Source of the DNA: Actinomadura rudentiformis
GTDB taxonomy: Bacteria; Actinomycetota; Actinomycetes; Streptosporangiales; Streptosporangiaceae
Assembly: GCF_008923185.1 (NCBI RefSeq)
Contig: NZ_WBMT01000032.1
Location: forward strand, 55,710 to 119,709
DNA length: 64,000 nt
Direction of reading: 5' to 3'
Shown here: positions 34,690 to 44,148 of the stretch, piece after piece
Layout: each line of letters begins with the position of its first letter
Numbering within the stretch: position 1 is the first letter of the stretch
Program-made: the position numbers and the translations under genes
Notes under the pieces: generated by a model
Told to the model about the DNA's origin: nothing
What the model saw: the letters and a program-made list of their open reading frames with translations, nothing else
Database searches by the model: none

Positions 34690-37470
34690 TCAATCGCCGC
34701 CTTGGCCCTCCTCGATAAGGACGGCCTTGGCGAACGCCTTCTCGGCGGCCTCTCTGTCTCCCTGCTGGGCGCGGATCTCGCCATAGAGCCTCCATGCCTC
34801 GCGCTGGCGGCGCTGCTGGCCGAGCTCCTCACCGAGCCGCAAGACCTCCTCTAGGTGAGATGCGGCGTGCTCCAGATCGCCCATGTCGCGAAGAATCCGG
34901 GCCAATGCCACCATCGTCGCCATTCTGCCGTGACCGTCGTTGACCTCAGCGGCGATGGCGCAAGATCGGATTGCGGTCCGATGTGCCTTCTCCAGCAGTC
35001 CGAGGCGGTGGAAGACCTTGCAGAGAACATCAAGTGAATCGGCTTCGCCGCGCCTGTTTCCGATTTGCCGGCAGAGGCGCAGGGATCGCGTCGCGCCCTT
35101 CCTCGCCGCGTTCAGATTGCCGAGATCGCGTTCGACGAGGGCGAGAGCTCTGAGCGCGTCGGCTTCACCGAAACGGTCACCGATCGATCGGCTGATCTTC
35201 AGGGCCCGCACGGCGTCCTCACCGGCCGGGTCGTAGGTCTGCAACCGGCGGTAACTGCGGCTCAGGCTCATGAGGGCCTCCGCCTCGCCGTGACGGTCGC
35301 CCAGCTCCTGAAGGATGTCGAGGGCTTCCAAGCCGGCCCAGACCGCCTCGCCCTCGCGGCCGATCCTGCGCAGGATGGTCGAGAGGTACACGAGGGCCTC
35401 TCCCTCCCCATGGCGATCGGCGATCGACTGGCGGATCTGCAGGGCGGACTCCACGAAGTCGCGCGCCTGCTCGTGCTTTCCCAGCCACATGTGGAGGTGG
35501 CCGATGAAGGCGAGGGTCTCGCCTTCGCCATGGCGATCGCCGATCTCACGGCGGAGCTTCAAGGCCTGCTGCGCGTAGTCGAGAGCCGGCGAGGCGCGGC
35601 CCCAGGCGTGGTAGATGTGGGCGATGTTGTCGAGGGTTTCGGCCTCGCCGCGTACATCTCCGATCCTGCGTCTGATCTTCAGAGCGGCCTTGGCCCTGAG
35701 ATAGGCCTCTTCGTATTCGCTCAATCCCTGGTAACCGCGCGCCATGGTGTCGAGGGTCGTGGCCTCGCCGTGCCGGTCCTCGATCTTCTGGCGGATCGCC
35801 AGCGCGACCCTCGTGACGGCGAGTGCCTCGCGGTATTCGCTGAGGTGCAGGTGGATGCGTGCGATGTTGTCCAAGGCGACGCCCTCGCCGTAGCTGTCGC
35901 GGACCTGGCGGCTGAGCCGGCAAGCCACGTCCGCCTCGGCGAACGCCTCGCGTACTTGACCCATCTCCCGGAAGGCCACTGCGAGGTGGTGATGCATGAA
36001 GAACTGGGACGGAATGTGTCCGCGCCGTTCCGCCCCCTCGAGACCGAGGCGATGGACCTCGATGTTCTCGTGACAGTACCTTCGAAGCTCGAAGTAGTCG
36101 TACACCGCGTCGGCCAGGCCGATCGTGAGCCCGTCCCACCGCAGCTGCGAGGTCTGGCGGACGATCTCAATGAGATTGCGGTACTCGGCGTTGAACCATT
36201 CCAGCTGGCGGGTGCGTTCGGCCGGGTCGACGTCCACCGGCGGCGCGGCGAGCTCCTGGCCGATGGTCCGCCGGTACCGGTCGAGGAAGCGACCCGCCTG
36301 CTGGGCCCGGGTCAGGTACCAGGTGGCCAGGCGCTGAAGGGCCGCCTCACGGACCAGGCGATCGTCCTCCGCCTCCGCACGACCCCTCGCATACTCCCTG
36401 AGCAGTTCGTGGAGCTGATAGCGGCCTGAGGAGACGGCCTGGACGAGGTTCGAGGCCTCCAGGTCGTTGAGCATGCTGAGGGCGGCATCCGGTGTGACCG
36501 CGCAGAGGGCCCCGATCGCCTCAGGAGTGAAGGTCGGACCCTCGACCAGGCCCAGCAACCTGAACGTCGCGACGAGGTCTGGTCTGAGCCCCCGATAGGA
36601 CAGGTCGAAGGCGGCTCCGACGGCGTCGTCCAGATCCCGGCCCAGGGTGAGGTTGGAGAGCCGGTCTCCCTTCGCCAGCGCCGCCACGGTGTCGGCCACC
36701 GACTGCTGCGGCCTCGTCGCGAGGTTCGCCGCGGCGACGCTCAAGGCCAAGGGCAGCCGCGCACAGATCCGGACCAGCTCGGTGGTCGCCTCGGGTTCGG
36801 CGTCCATCCGTTCGTGCCCGGCGACCGTGCGAACGAGTTCGACCGCCTCGCTCGCGGGCATCAGGTCCAGCGGAATCATCCGGGCGTGGCCACGTGCGAC
36901 CAGACCGGCGAGGTCGTCGCGCGCGGTCACGACGACGACGCACGATGAGCTGCCGGGAAGAAGCGGGTACACCTGCTGGGAGCCCGCCGCGTCGTCCAAC
37001 ACGATGAGCAGGTCCTTCTTCGCAAGCTGTGACCTGTAGAGAGCCGTGAGCTCGTCCTCGTCGACGGGGATCCTGCTGGAAGGGACGTTCAGCGCGCGGA
37101 GCACCTGCCCGAGCGCCTCGTATGAGGAGAGCGAGGCCCGGTGCGAGTAGCCGCGCAGGTCGATGAAGATGTTCCCGTCCGGGAACCGGTCCGCCATGAG
37201 ATGGGCCCAGTGCACGGCCAGGGTCGTCTTCCCGACACCGGGCATCCCGGTGATGGCGATGATGAGCGGCGAGAGCGAGTGCTGGTACTTCTCGATCAGG
37301 GTGTTCAGCGTGGCGAGGATCTCGGCTCGCCCGGAGAACCCGTGGATGTCGAGCGGGAGCTGCCGTGGGGGAGGCTGAGACGGTTCAGGCGCGGAACCGC
37401 CGACGTGGATGATCTTGTCGCGGGCAACCGAATCGCCCGCAAACCTGGCTTTGCCCGGATAGGCCGCCAT
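34690..37470 (-). CDS. NB-ARC/TPR STAND protein
   Basis: The 926-residue protein has an NB-ARC ATPase with P-loop GMPGVGKT at 75-82, a helical linker, and a C-terminal array of about ten TPR-like repeats with the recurring phrase GDRHGEAE/GEGETL. The N-terminus, residues 13-25, reads DSVARDKIIHVGG, a short tag like that at the end of the cNMP-cyclase protein. No winged helix or BTAD is present, so it is not a SARP. STAND ATPases act as ligand-triggered switches in regulation or defence. The ATG at 37470 is preferred over a longer start at 37548. Confidence 0.83.
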   Translation of the reverse strand: MAAYPGKARFAGDSVARDKIIHVGGSAPEPSQPPPRQLPLDIHGFSGRAEILATLNTLIEKYQHSLSPLIIAITGMPGVGKTTLAVHWAHLMADRFPDGNIFIDLRGYSHRASLSSYEALGQVLRALNVPSSRIPVDEDELTALYRSQLAKKDLLIVLDDAAGSQQVYPLLPGSSSCVVVVTARDDLAGLVARGHARMIPLDLMPASEAVELVRTVAGHERMDAEPEATTELVRICARLPLALSVAAANLATRPQQSVADTVAALAKGDRLSNLTLGRDLDDAVGAAFDLSYRGLRPDLVATFRLLGLVEGPTFTPEAIGALCAVTPDAALSMLNDLEASNLVQAVSSGRYQLHELLREYARGRAEAEDDRLVREAALQRLATWYLTRAQQAGRFLDRYRRTIGQELAAPPVDVDPAERTRQLEWFNAEYRNLIEIVRQTSQLRWDGLTIGLADAVYDYFELRRYCHENIEVHRLGLEGAERRGHIPSQFFMHHHLAVAFREMGQVREAFAEADVACRLSRQVRDSYGEGVALDNIARIHLHLSEYREALAVTRVALAIRQKIEDRHGEATTLDTMARGYQGLSEYEEAYLRAKAALKIRRRIGDVRGEAETLDNIAHIYHAWGRASPALDYAQQALKLRREIGDRHGEGETLAFIGHLHMWLGKHEQARDFVESALQIRQSIADRHGEGEALVYLSTILRRIGREGEAVWAGLEALDILQELGDRHGEAEALMSLSRSYRRLQTYDPAGEDAVRALKISRSIGDRFGEADALRALALVERDLGNLNAARKGATRSLRLCRQIGNRRGEADSLDVLCKVFHRLGLLEKAHRTAIRSCAIAAEVNDGHGRMATMVALARILRDMGDLEHAASHLEEVLRLGEELGQQRRQREAWRLYGEIRAQQGDREAAEKAFAKAVLIEEGQGGD

Positions 37471-37592
37471 CTGAGACCCTCGCCTGCCCGTCGGTTTGCC
37501 CGAGAACGTACCGTGCTCCCACCACCGAAACCGTGTAGCGCGACACAATTTGCAGGAGCACCGACGTAGCAGGACTCAGCAGTCCAGCCGAA

Positions 37593-38816
37593 TCAACAGC
37601 ATGGCTGCTGGCCTGCGCTTAGGGGAGTGCTGCGTGCTGCCTCGTTGTTGCTGCGGTGCGTTGGGTTGGCAAAGCCGCTGACGCGCAGGAGGGCTGGAGC
37701 CAGGAGGGAAAGGGCTGCCGCGAGTGCCGCGACCGCGAACATGGCTCCGCGCAGGCCCACAACGTCGGCCCATAGTCCGACGTAGACCGGGCCGAAGAGG
37801 AATCCGAGGTAGGACACGGTCGTGACGATCGAGGTCGCGCTGCCGCGGCGGGACTCGTCGACGTTCAGGGAGACGACGCTGAGGAGAGTCGGGAAGAGCA
37901 CTCCGGTCCCGGCGGCGGCCGCCGCGAGACCCAGTGCGGCGATGAGCAGGGTGGGCGCGGTGGCGATGACGGCCGTGCCGGCTGCGGCGGTCGAGGCGCC
38001 GGCGAGGAGAACGGTGCGGGCGTGGTCGGGCTTGAGGCCGCCGATGGAGAACCGTGTGATCGCGACCACGCCCGCGAACACGGCGGGGGCGACGGCGCTC
38101 GGACCTAGTCCCGTTCGAAGTTCCGCGTGGGCGAAGACTGCGCTCCAACTCTGGTGTGCGTTCTCGCTCGCGAACGCGAGCGCACCCAGCACGCCGATGA
38201 GGACGAACGGGGTGATCCTCCGATCGGGCGGTGCCGTCTTGGTGCGATCGTTCCCGTGAACGCTTGCGGGCAGTGTCTTCAGCAGGAAGGCGCAGGCTGC
38301 CAGCGAGGCAAGGGCCACGGCTGTGAAGGGGACGGCGAGCGGCTGCGCCGATGCCAGTCCGGTGGCAAGGCTTGCGAGGACCACCAGGGTGGAGAAGACG
38401 CCGTGGGCGCGGGTGATGACGGGTCGGCCGGTGATCTTCTCGGCCCGTCCGGCGACCGCGTTCATGGCCACGTCGGCCGCGCCGCTGGTGGCGCCGACGA
38501 GGGTCAGCCCGGCGCACAGGCTCGCCAGGTTCATCGCGGTCAGCGCCAGACCGGCCCCGGTGACACCGAGGGTGCCGATGGCCACGGCCGCGACCGTCAG
38601 CCCCCATCGATCGAGTGCTCTGCCCGTGAGCAACATCGCGGGAAGAGCGCCCGCGCCTACGAACAGCAGTGCCATGCCGAGCTGGCCGTCCGTGACACCG
38701 GCCTGGTGCTGGACCCGTGGTACGGAGGCACCCCACACACCCCAGAACGCGCCGAACGAGGCAAAGGCCACGAACACCGAAATGATCATGTGGCGGGGTC
38801 GGCTGGCGGTGGTCAT
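37593..38816 (-). CDS. MFS transporter
   Basis: The ~407-residue protein has the 12-segment MFS pattern, with LTGRALDRWG in the second loop and a YbjJ-like overall look (GAFWGVWGASVPRVQHQAGV). It is divergent from a LacI-type regulator 36 bases away, and a perfect inverted repeat lies between them. The cargo may be a sugar or related solute, which is inferred only from the LacI neighbour. The ATG at 38816 gives the normal start MTTASRPRH. Confidence 0.87.
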   Translation of the reverse strand: MTTASRPRHMIISVFVAFASFGAFWGVWGASVPRVQHQAGVTDGQLGMALLFVGAGALPAMLLTGRALDRWGLTVAAVAIGTLGVTGAGLALTAMNLASLCAGLTLVGATSGAADVAMNAVAGRAEKITGRPVITRAHGVFSTLVVLASLATGLASAQPLAVPFTAVALASLAACAFLLKTLPASVHGNDRTKTAPPDRRITPFVLIGVLGALAFASENAHQSWSAVFAHAELRTGLGPSAVAPAVFAGVVAITRFSIGGLKPDHARTVLLAGASTAAAGTAVIATAPTLLIAALGLAAAAAGTGVLFPTLLSVVSLNVDESRRGSATSIVTTVSYLGFLFGPVYVGLWADVVGLRGAMFAVAALAAALSLLAPALLRVSGFANPTHRSNNEAARSTPLSAGQQPCC

Positions 38817-38817
38817 A

Positions 38818-38833
38818 TGTGTAACGATACACA
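38818..38833. promoter_or_regulatory. candidate LacI-family operator
   Basis: TGTGTAACGATACACA is an inverted repeat with six-base arms TGTGTA/TACACA and a four-base centre. It occupies most of the 36-bp space between the divergent MFS and LacI genes. LacI-family regulators bind such short palindromes, so it probably controls both genes. Confidence 0.6.
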
Positions 38834-38852
38834 AGCCGCTAGGGTGGACGTC

Positions 38853-39902
38853 ATGAACTCGTCCGCGGGCTCGAAGCGGGTGACCCTCGCCCAGGTGGCA
38901 GAGCAGGCCGGCGTGTCGGTCATGACCGCCTCCTACACCTACAACCAGCCGGACCGCGTATCGGAACAGGCCCGGTCGAAGGTGCTCGCCGCCGCGTCAC
39001 AGCTGGGGTACGCGGGACCTGACCCGAGCGCCCGGTCGCTGCGCCGCGGCAGTACCCGCACGCTCGGTGTCGTGATGGGTGAGCATCTGAGCTACGCGTT
39101 CGAAGACCCCGAGGCGGTGTCGTTCCTGGCCGGCATCGCCGATGTCTGCGCGGATCGCGGCTATGGCATGACCATCCTGCCGATCACAGGTGCCGCCGAT
39201 GACGTCCCGCGGATCACGGCCGCCGCGGTCGATGGGTTCATTGTCTGGACGACATCTGACGACGATCCGGTGTTGGCGGCCGTCCGGGCGATGAAGCGGC
39301 CCGCCGTGGTCCACGGCGGCCCTGCCGTCCGCGGGATGGAGCTGGTGAGCATCGACAACCGCGCCGCGGCACGCGCGGTGGGCGCCGTCGCGTTCGCGGG
39401 CGCCGGACGTCCGGCCGTGGTGAGCTTTCCGCTCTCCCGAGCTCGGATCAGCACGATCACCAGTGGCGGGGACATCACGGAGGTCCTGTTCCCGGTGACG
39501 CGTGAGCGGCTGGAGGGTTACCGGCAAGCAGCTGAGGGCGCCGGCATCGCGTGGCGCGACGTGGTCATCGCCGTATGCGCACGCAATGACGCGGCCGAGG
39601 CCGAGCGAGTCGCGGCGACTCTGCTGGCCTCCGCCGAGCCGCCCGACGCGATCGCCGCCATGAGCGACCAGCAAGCGGCTGGGGTCGTCCACGCTGCCCG
39701 CGCCGCCGGTCGTGCCATCCCTGACGATCTGGCGGTCACCGGGTGGGACGACGCGGCGGTGGCGGAACGGCTCGGCCTGACAACGGTCGCGCAATCACTG
39801 CGCGAGCAGGGCGCGGCATGCGCTCACGCCGCGCTTGGAGAGAAACCGAACGCACAAACCGCGTCGTGGTCCATCGTTCGCAGAGGCAGCACGCGCCAAT
39901 GA
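38853..39902 (+). CDS. LacI-family transcriptional regulator
   Basis: The 349-residue protein begins with the LacI helix-turn-helix (VTLAQVAEQAGVSVMTASYT, then YNQPDRVSEQARSKVLAAAS) and continues with a periplasmic-binding-protein-like sensor, including DGFIVWTTSDDDPVL and the final IPDDLAVTGWDD. It is divergent from an MFS gene with a palindrome between them. It likely represses that transporter until a sugar-like inducer binds. Confidence 0.92.
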   Translation: MNSSAGSKRVTLAQVAEQAGVSVMTASYTYNQPDRVSEQARSKVLAAASQLGYAGPDPSARSLRRGSTRTLGVVMGEHLSYAFEDPEAVSFLAGIADVCADRGYGMTILPITGAADDVPRITAAAVDGFIVWTTSDDDPVLAAVRAMKRPAVVHGGPAVRGMELVSIDNRAAARAVGAVAFAGAGRPAVVSFPLSRARISTITSGGDITEVLFPVTRERLEGYRQAAEGAGIAWRDVVIAVCARNDAAEAERVAATLLASAEPPDAIAAMSDQQAAGVVHAARAAGRAIPDDLAVTGWDDAAVAERLGLTTVAQSLREQGAACAHAALGEKPNAQTASWSIVRRGSTRQ

Positions 39903-39937
39903 CGGCCGAGAGCGGCAGAGGTTTTCTTGGTGGGGCG

Positions 39938-40945
39938 TTACCGGTCAGTGCCGACCTGCTTGACGGTGCGGCCTGAAGTGACAGGGCCGGTTGTCCGATG
40001 TTGTCTGCGGTATTCGTTGGGTGTAAGCCCGTAGGTGCTGCGGAAGGCCCGGGTGAAGTGCGCGGCGTGGGTGAATCCCCAGCGTGCGGCGATGACGTTG
40101 ATCGGTTGGCCGGCGAGCTGGGGATCGCTCAGGTCGCGCTTGCAGCGCTCGAGTCTGCGAGCGCGGATGCGGCCGGTGACCGTGGTGTCCTGGGCCTGGA
40201 ACAGGCGGTGCAGGGACCGGGGTGATATGTGGTGGGCGGCCGCGATGGTCTGTGGCGACAGCTCGGGGTCGGACAGGTGCCGGTCGATGAAGGCGTGGAT
40301 CTGGGCCAGCAGCGCGTGCCGCCGGGTGTCTTCGGGCAGGGCCTTGCCCTGGTCGAGATGGTGCGCGAGCATCGCCGCGATCAGATCCACGGTGACGGTG
40401 CCCAGGCGGGCGGCGTCGGCGGGAAGGTATCGATCGGAGTATTTGATCAGGTGGCGCACATGGCTGGTGACCAGCGCGCCGATCCCTTCCCTGCCGGGCA
40501 GTGCGGTCATCACCAGCTTGCCGGCTGCGCTGTCGGGCAGTGGCAGCAGCGTGCGGGGGAACAGGACCACCGTTCCCGCACCGCCATCGCCGACGTGGTT
40601 GTGGAACGGGTGTGAGCTGTCAAGCAGCACCATGTCCGACGGTTCCGTCGCGGCAGTGAGGCCGTGCCGGCTGTACTGCGCTGAGCCGTGGTCCTGAACC
40701 AGGAGTTCGAACAGTTCAGGGTCGTTACGCCGGATCAACTGGGGGGTCCGCTGCGCTTCCAGCGCGGGCAAGGCCACCGACGACACCCGGATCTCCCCTA
40801 GTTGCAGGGTCTGGATCCTCGCCCTGATGCCGGCCGTGTCGTCACTGCGAACCTTCACGGGAAGAGTCGTTTGCGAGAGGCGCTCCAGCCAGGGCGAGAA
40901 CCCCTCGTCCTCCGCCAGTGGCCATGTGACGTCAACCGTCTCCAT
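39938..40945 (-). CDS. AraC-family transcriptional regulator
   Basis: The 335-residue protein has a C-terminal AraC/XylS DNA-binding domain (about 220-318, with HHISPRSLHRLFQAQDTTV and WGFTHAAHFTRAFRSTYGLT) and an N-terminal AraC-binding-like region (VLLDSSHPFHNHV). It is divergent from the GH3 beta-glucosidase gene, about 290 bases away, and is therefore a candidate regulator of it. The inducer is unknown. Confidence 0.9.
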   Translation of the reverse strand: METVDVTWPLAEDEGFSPWLERLSQTTLPVKVRSDDTAGIRARIQTLQLGEIRVSSVALPALEAQRTPQLIRRNDPELFELLVQDHGSAQYSRHGLTAATEPSDMVLLDSSHPFHNHVGDGGAGTVVLFPRTLLPLPDSAAGKLVMTALPGREGIGALVTSHVRHLIKYSDRYLPADAARLGTVTVDLIAAMLAHHLDQGKALPEDTRRHALLAQIHAFIDRHLSDPELSPQTIAAAHHISPRSLHRLFQAQDTTVTGRIRARRLERCKRDLSDPQLAGQPINVIAARWGFTHAAHFTRAFRSTYGLTPNEYRRQHRTTGPVTSGRTVKQVGTDR

Positions 40946-41233
40946 TCACCTATCCCATCGCCGAGACCCTCACCGCACACGAGCCCCAGTCCGGCGGTCC
41001 GCGTGCGGGCCACAAGCAGTGTCCGCCGCCCCTCAGACATAGATCAACGCGCATTCCCTCATCGGTCGATTAGCCCCTGAGCAACCCAGAGCCGGCGCGA
41101 GACCTGCGGAGGGGATGGAGCGGTCTGGTCCACCAGGACTTCGGCACCGCCCGGCGCGACCGCCGTCCTGACTCCACATGATCACCTGCGGTGCCATCAT
41201 GGGTGTGGGAGCGTTGAACGGAGACCACCACAC
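40946..41233. other. 288-bp divergent intergenic region (AraC / GH3)
   Basis: The region must hold the promoters of the AraC regulator and the beta-glucosidase. I see no strong palindrome; CATGATCACC and CCATCATGGGTG near 41177-41208 are only partly related. No small gene is supported. Confidence 0.35.
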
Positions 41234-43606
41234 ATGATCGACCGTCTTCTGGCCGGCCTCGACCTGGACGTTGAGCTTCGGCTCATCACCGGGACGGGCT
41301 TGTGGTCCACAGCAGGGATACCCGAGATCGGCCTGCGCGCGATGAACCTGTCCGACGGCCCCGTCGGCGTTCGCGGGGTGTCGGAGAACGAACGGAATAC
41401 CTCTGCGAGCCTGCCGTCACCGACGGCGCTGGCGGCCAGCTGGGACGACGGCCTGCTCCGGCGCATCGGTGAGTTCCTGGCGGCGGAGGCCACGGCCAAG
41501 GAGGTCGATGTCGTCCTGGGCCCGACCATCAACCTGCATCGGGTGCCGCGTGGTGGCCGCCACTTCGAGTGCTATTCCGAAGATCCCTTGCTGACCGGGC
41601 GGCTCGCCGCGGCCTATGTGGACGGCGTCCAGCGGCATGGTGTCGCCGCCTGCCCCAAGCACTTTGTCGCCAACGACTCTGAGACCGAGCGCACCACGGT
41701 GGACGTCCGCGTCGACGACCGCACGCTGCGTGAGCTCTACCTCGCCCCGTTCGAGCACGTCGTCCGCGAGAGCCGGCCGTGGTCGATCATGGCCGCCTAC
41801 AACGGTGTCAACGGCGCCCCCATGACCGAGAATCCGCTTCTCGACGACCCGTTGCGCAGCGAATGGGGTTTCGATGGCGTGGTGGTGTCGGACTGGGGTG
41901 CGGTCTACTCCACCACGGCATCCGCCCGCGCCGGCGTCGACCTGGCGATGCCCGGCCCCGAAGCCCGCTGGGGGAGGCCCTTGGCCGAGGCCGTTCGCTC
42001 AGGCGCGGTCCCGGCGGAGGCGATCGACCGGAAGGTGCGCCACTTGCTGCTCTTGGCCGAGCGGGTCGGAGCCCTCCAGGATCTGCCCGCCGACCGCCCC
42101 CGCCCCGCCGCGCCCGGCCCTGCCGAAATGGCCGCGTTGGCGCGGGAGGCGTGCTCGGCGGGGATGGTGCTGCTGCGCAACCAAGGCGGTGTCCTTCCTC
42201 TGGCGGCCGATGCGACGGTGGCCCTCATCGGCCCCGGGTCCCGCGAGCCGCGTATCCAGGGCGGCGGCAGCGCCGCGGTCACCGCCCCGTACACCGTGAC
42301 GCCCGAGCAGGGGATGCGGGCTGTGTGGGGCGAGCGGCTGGTGCAGGCCGACGGGGTGCGCCTGAACTCTGGACTGCGCCGGCCGGGCAAGGGCGACATC
42401 GTCTCGGGCACCCTGACGTGGTTGTCGGCCGACGGCACCGAACTGGCGACCGAGCCCGCCGACACCGCGGCCGTCTTCCGCAGCGCGGCCACCACACCGG
42501 CGGGCAGCACCGCCTGCCAACTGCGGGCGACCCTGCGCGCCGCACAGTCGGGCACCTGGCAGCTGGGCGGTTCGGGCACCGGGGACCTGCAGGTACGCCT
42601 CAACGAAGGCCCAGTCGTCGCCGAGCACACCGTCACCGACCCCCGGGACCTGATCGCTACCTTCTTCGATCCACCACAAGCGTGCACCAGCATCGATCTC
42701 CAGGCCGGGGACCAGGTCACGGTGACCGTCCGCTTCACCTGGCCCGCCAAGCTCCCCATGTTCCGTGCCCACGTGGGGCTGCGCCGGCCCGAACTTCCAG
42801 CACAGGAAGAGTTCGACCACGCCGTCCAGGCCGCCCGGAACGCGGATGTGGCCGTGGTGGTGGTCGGGACGACCGAGGCGATCGAGAGCGAGGGCTTTGA
42901 CCGCGCCGACCTGAACCTGCCCGGCAGGCAGAACGAGCTGGTCACCGCCGTGGCGGCGGCCAACCCCCGCACCGTGGTCGTGGTCAACTCCGGCGCGCCG
43001 GTACTGATGCCCTGGCGCGCCGATGTCGCCGCCGTGCTGCTCGGATGGTTCCCCGGCATGGAATTCGGCAACGCCCTGGCCGACGTGCTGTCCGGAGCGG
43101 CCGAGCCGGGCGGGCGGCTGCCCACCACCTGGCCGGCCGAGGCCGCCCGGGTGCCGGTCGACGACGTCACACCGGCCGATGGAGTGCTCTCCTACACCGA
43201 AGGCCTGCACATCGGACACCGCGCCTACCTACGCGACGGCCTGACCCCTGCCTACTGGTTCGGCGCGGGCACCGGCTACACGCGCTGGGACCACGAGGAA
43301 TTCACCGTCGAAGGCACCACCGCCCACGTCACGGTGCGCAACACAGGCGACCGGCCGGGCAAGCACGTCGTCCAGCTCTACCTGTCCCGCCCCGGTTCCA
43401 CGATCGAACGCCCAGCCCGCTGGCTCACCGCCTACACCACGCTGCACGCCGCGCCCGGAGAACGCGTCGAGGTCACCCTCCCGATCGCCGAACGATCCTT
43501 CCAACACTGGAACGGCCACAGCTGGGAAACCGAACCCGGCCCATTCACTCTCCACCTCGCCCACTCAGCCGGAGAGATTCTCGGCGAGCTCCCCATACAG
43601 CCCTGA
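41234..43606 (+). CDS. bglX: glycoside hydrolase family 3 beta-glucosidase
   Basis: The 790-residue enzyme has the GH3 nucleophile Asp220 in VVVSDWGAV and the substrate-binding CPKHFVAND (Lys142-His143). A PA14-like insert lies at about 390-515 and a C-terminal fibronectin-III-like domain carries RNTGDRPGKHVVQLYLSRPG. No signal peptide is visible, so it probably acts inside the cell on imported beta-glucosides. The symbol is by family only. The upstream LacI, MFS and AraC genes suggest a sugar-use region. Confidence 0.9.
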   Translation: MIDRLLAGLDLDVELRLITGTGLWSTAGIPEIGLRAMNLSDGPVGVRGVSENERNTSASLPSPTALAASWDDGLLRRIGEFLAAEATAKEVDVVLGPTINLHRVPRGGRHFECYSEDPLLTGRLAAAYVDGVQRHGVAACPKHFVANDSETERTTVDVRVDDRTLRELYLAPFEHVVRESRPWSIMAAYNGVNGAPMTENPLLDDPLRSEWGFDGVVVSDWGAVYSTTASARAGVDLAMPGPEARWGRPLAEAVRSGAVPAEAIDRKVRHLLLLAERVGALQDLPADRPRPAAPGPAEMAALAREACSAGMVLLRNQGGVLPLAADATVALIGPGSREPRIQGGGSAAVTAPYTVTPEQGMRAVWGERLVQADGVRLNSGLRRPGKGDIVSGTLTWLSADGTELATEPADTAAVFRSAATTPAGSTACQLRATLRAAQSGTWQLGGSGTGDLQVRLNEGPVVAEHTVTDPRDLIATFFDPPQACTSIDLQAGDQVTVTVRFTWPAKLPMFRAHVGLRRPELPAQEEFDHAVQAARNADVAVVVVGTTEAIESEGFDRADLNLPGRQNELVTAVAAANPRTVVVVNSGAPVLMPWRADVAAVLLGWFPGMEFGNALADVLSGAAEPGGRLPTTWPAEAARVPVDDVTPADGVLSYTEGLHIGHRAYLRDGLTPAYWFGAGTGYTRWDHEEFTVEGTTAHVTVRNTGDRPGKHVVQLYLSRPGSTIERPARWLTAYTTLHAAPGERVEVTLPIAERSFQHWNGHSWETEPGPFTLHLAHSAGEILGELPIQP

Positions 43607-43686
43607 TGGCCACGACCCGGCAGGCAAGGCCACGATCTCAGGTGGCGACGCGGTCGGATCGATGGCGGTGACCGGCGAGTTCGGGG

Positions 43687-44010
43687 TCAGTGGCCTCCGC
43701 CCGCCAGGTTGAGGCCGGCGACGCCGGCGAGGATGAGAGCGATTGAGGCGATCTTGATGAGGGAGACGCCCTCTCCCAGCGCGATCATGCCCAGAGTGGC
43801 GGTGCCGACGGCGCCGATGCCTGTCCAAACGGCATAGGCGGTGCCGACGTCGAGACTCTTGAGGGCGACCGCGAGAAGGCCGAAGCTGAGCGCGCCGGTG
43901 ACGACGAAGCCGATGCTCGGCAGCAGCACGGAGAATCCATTGCTGTGCTTGAGCGAGAAGGCCATGGCCACCTCGAACAGACCGGCAGCGATGATCATGA
44001 GCCAGGCCAT
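43687..44010 (-). CDS. SMR-family small transporter (SugE/Gdx-like)
   Basis: The 107-residue protein has four membrane segments and the conserved Glu in the first (AWLMIIAAGLFEVAMAFSLK), with GTAYAVWTGIGAVG in the third. SugE/Gdx proteins export guanidinium; related EmrE proteins export cationic drugs. The ATG at 44010 follows GAAGGGAG and gives the usual length; a longer start would add a non-conserved leader. No clear guanidine riboswitch was seen upstream. Confidence 0.88.
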   Translation of the reverse strand: MAWLMIIAAGLFEVAMAFSLKHSNGFSVLLPSIGFVVTGALSFGLLAVALKSLDVGTAYAVWTGIGAVGTATLGMIALGEGVSLIKIASIALILAGVAGLNLAGGGH

Positions 44011-44148
44011 GACGGCTCCCTTCCTCAAGGAGCGTCGTCTTCGCAGGCCGGGTACGGCGCATCTCGTCCGGACGGAACCAGCTCGGCCCCGCACCGTCCA
44101 CAACGAGGGCGAACGCGCGCTCATTCCCGTGTCGGTACAAGCTCCTGG

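Noticed and set aside
44011..44148. Possible guanidine riboswitch upstream of the SugE-like gene
   Set aside because: The leader is short and I could not find the conserved guanidine riboswitch core; only a general GC-rich stem is visible.
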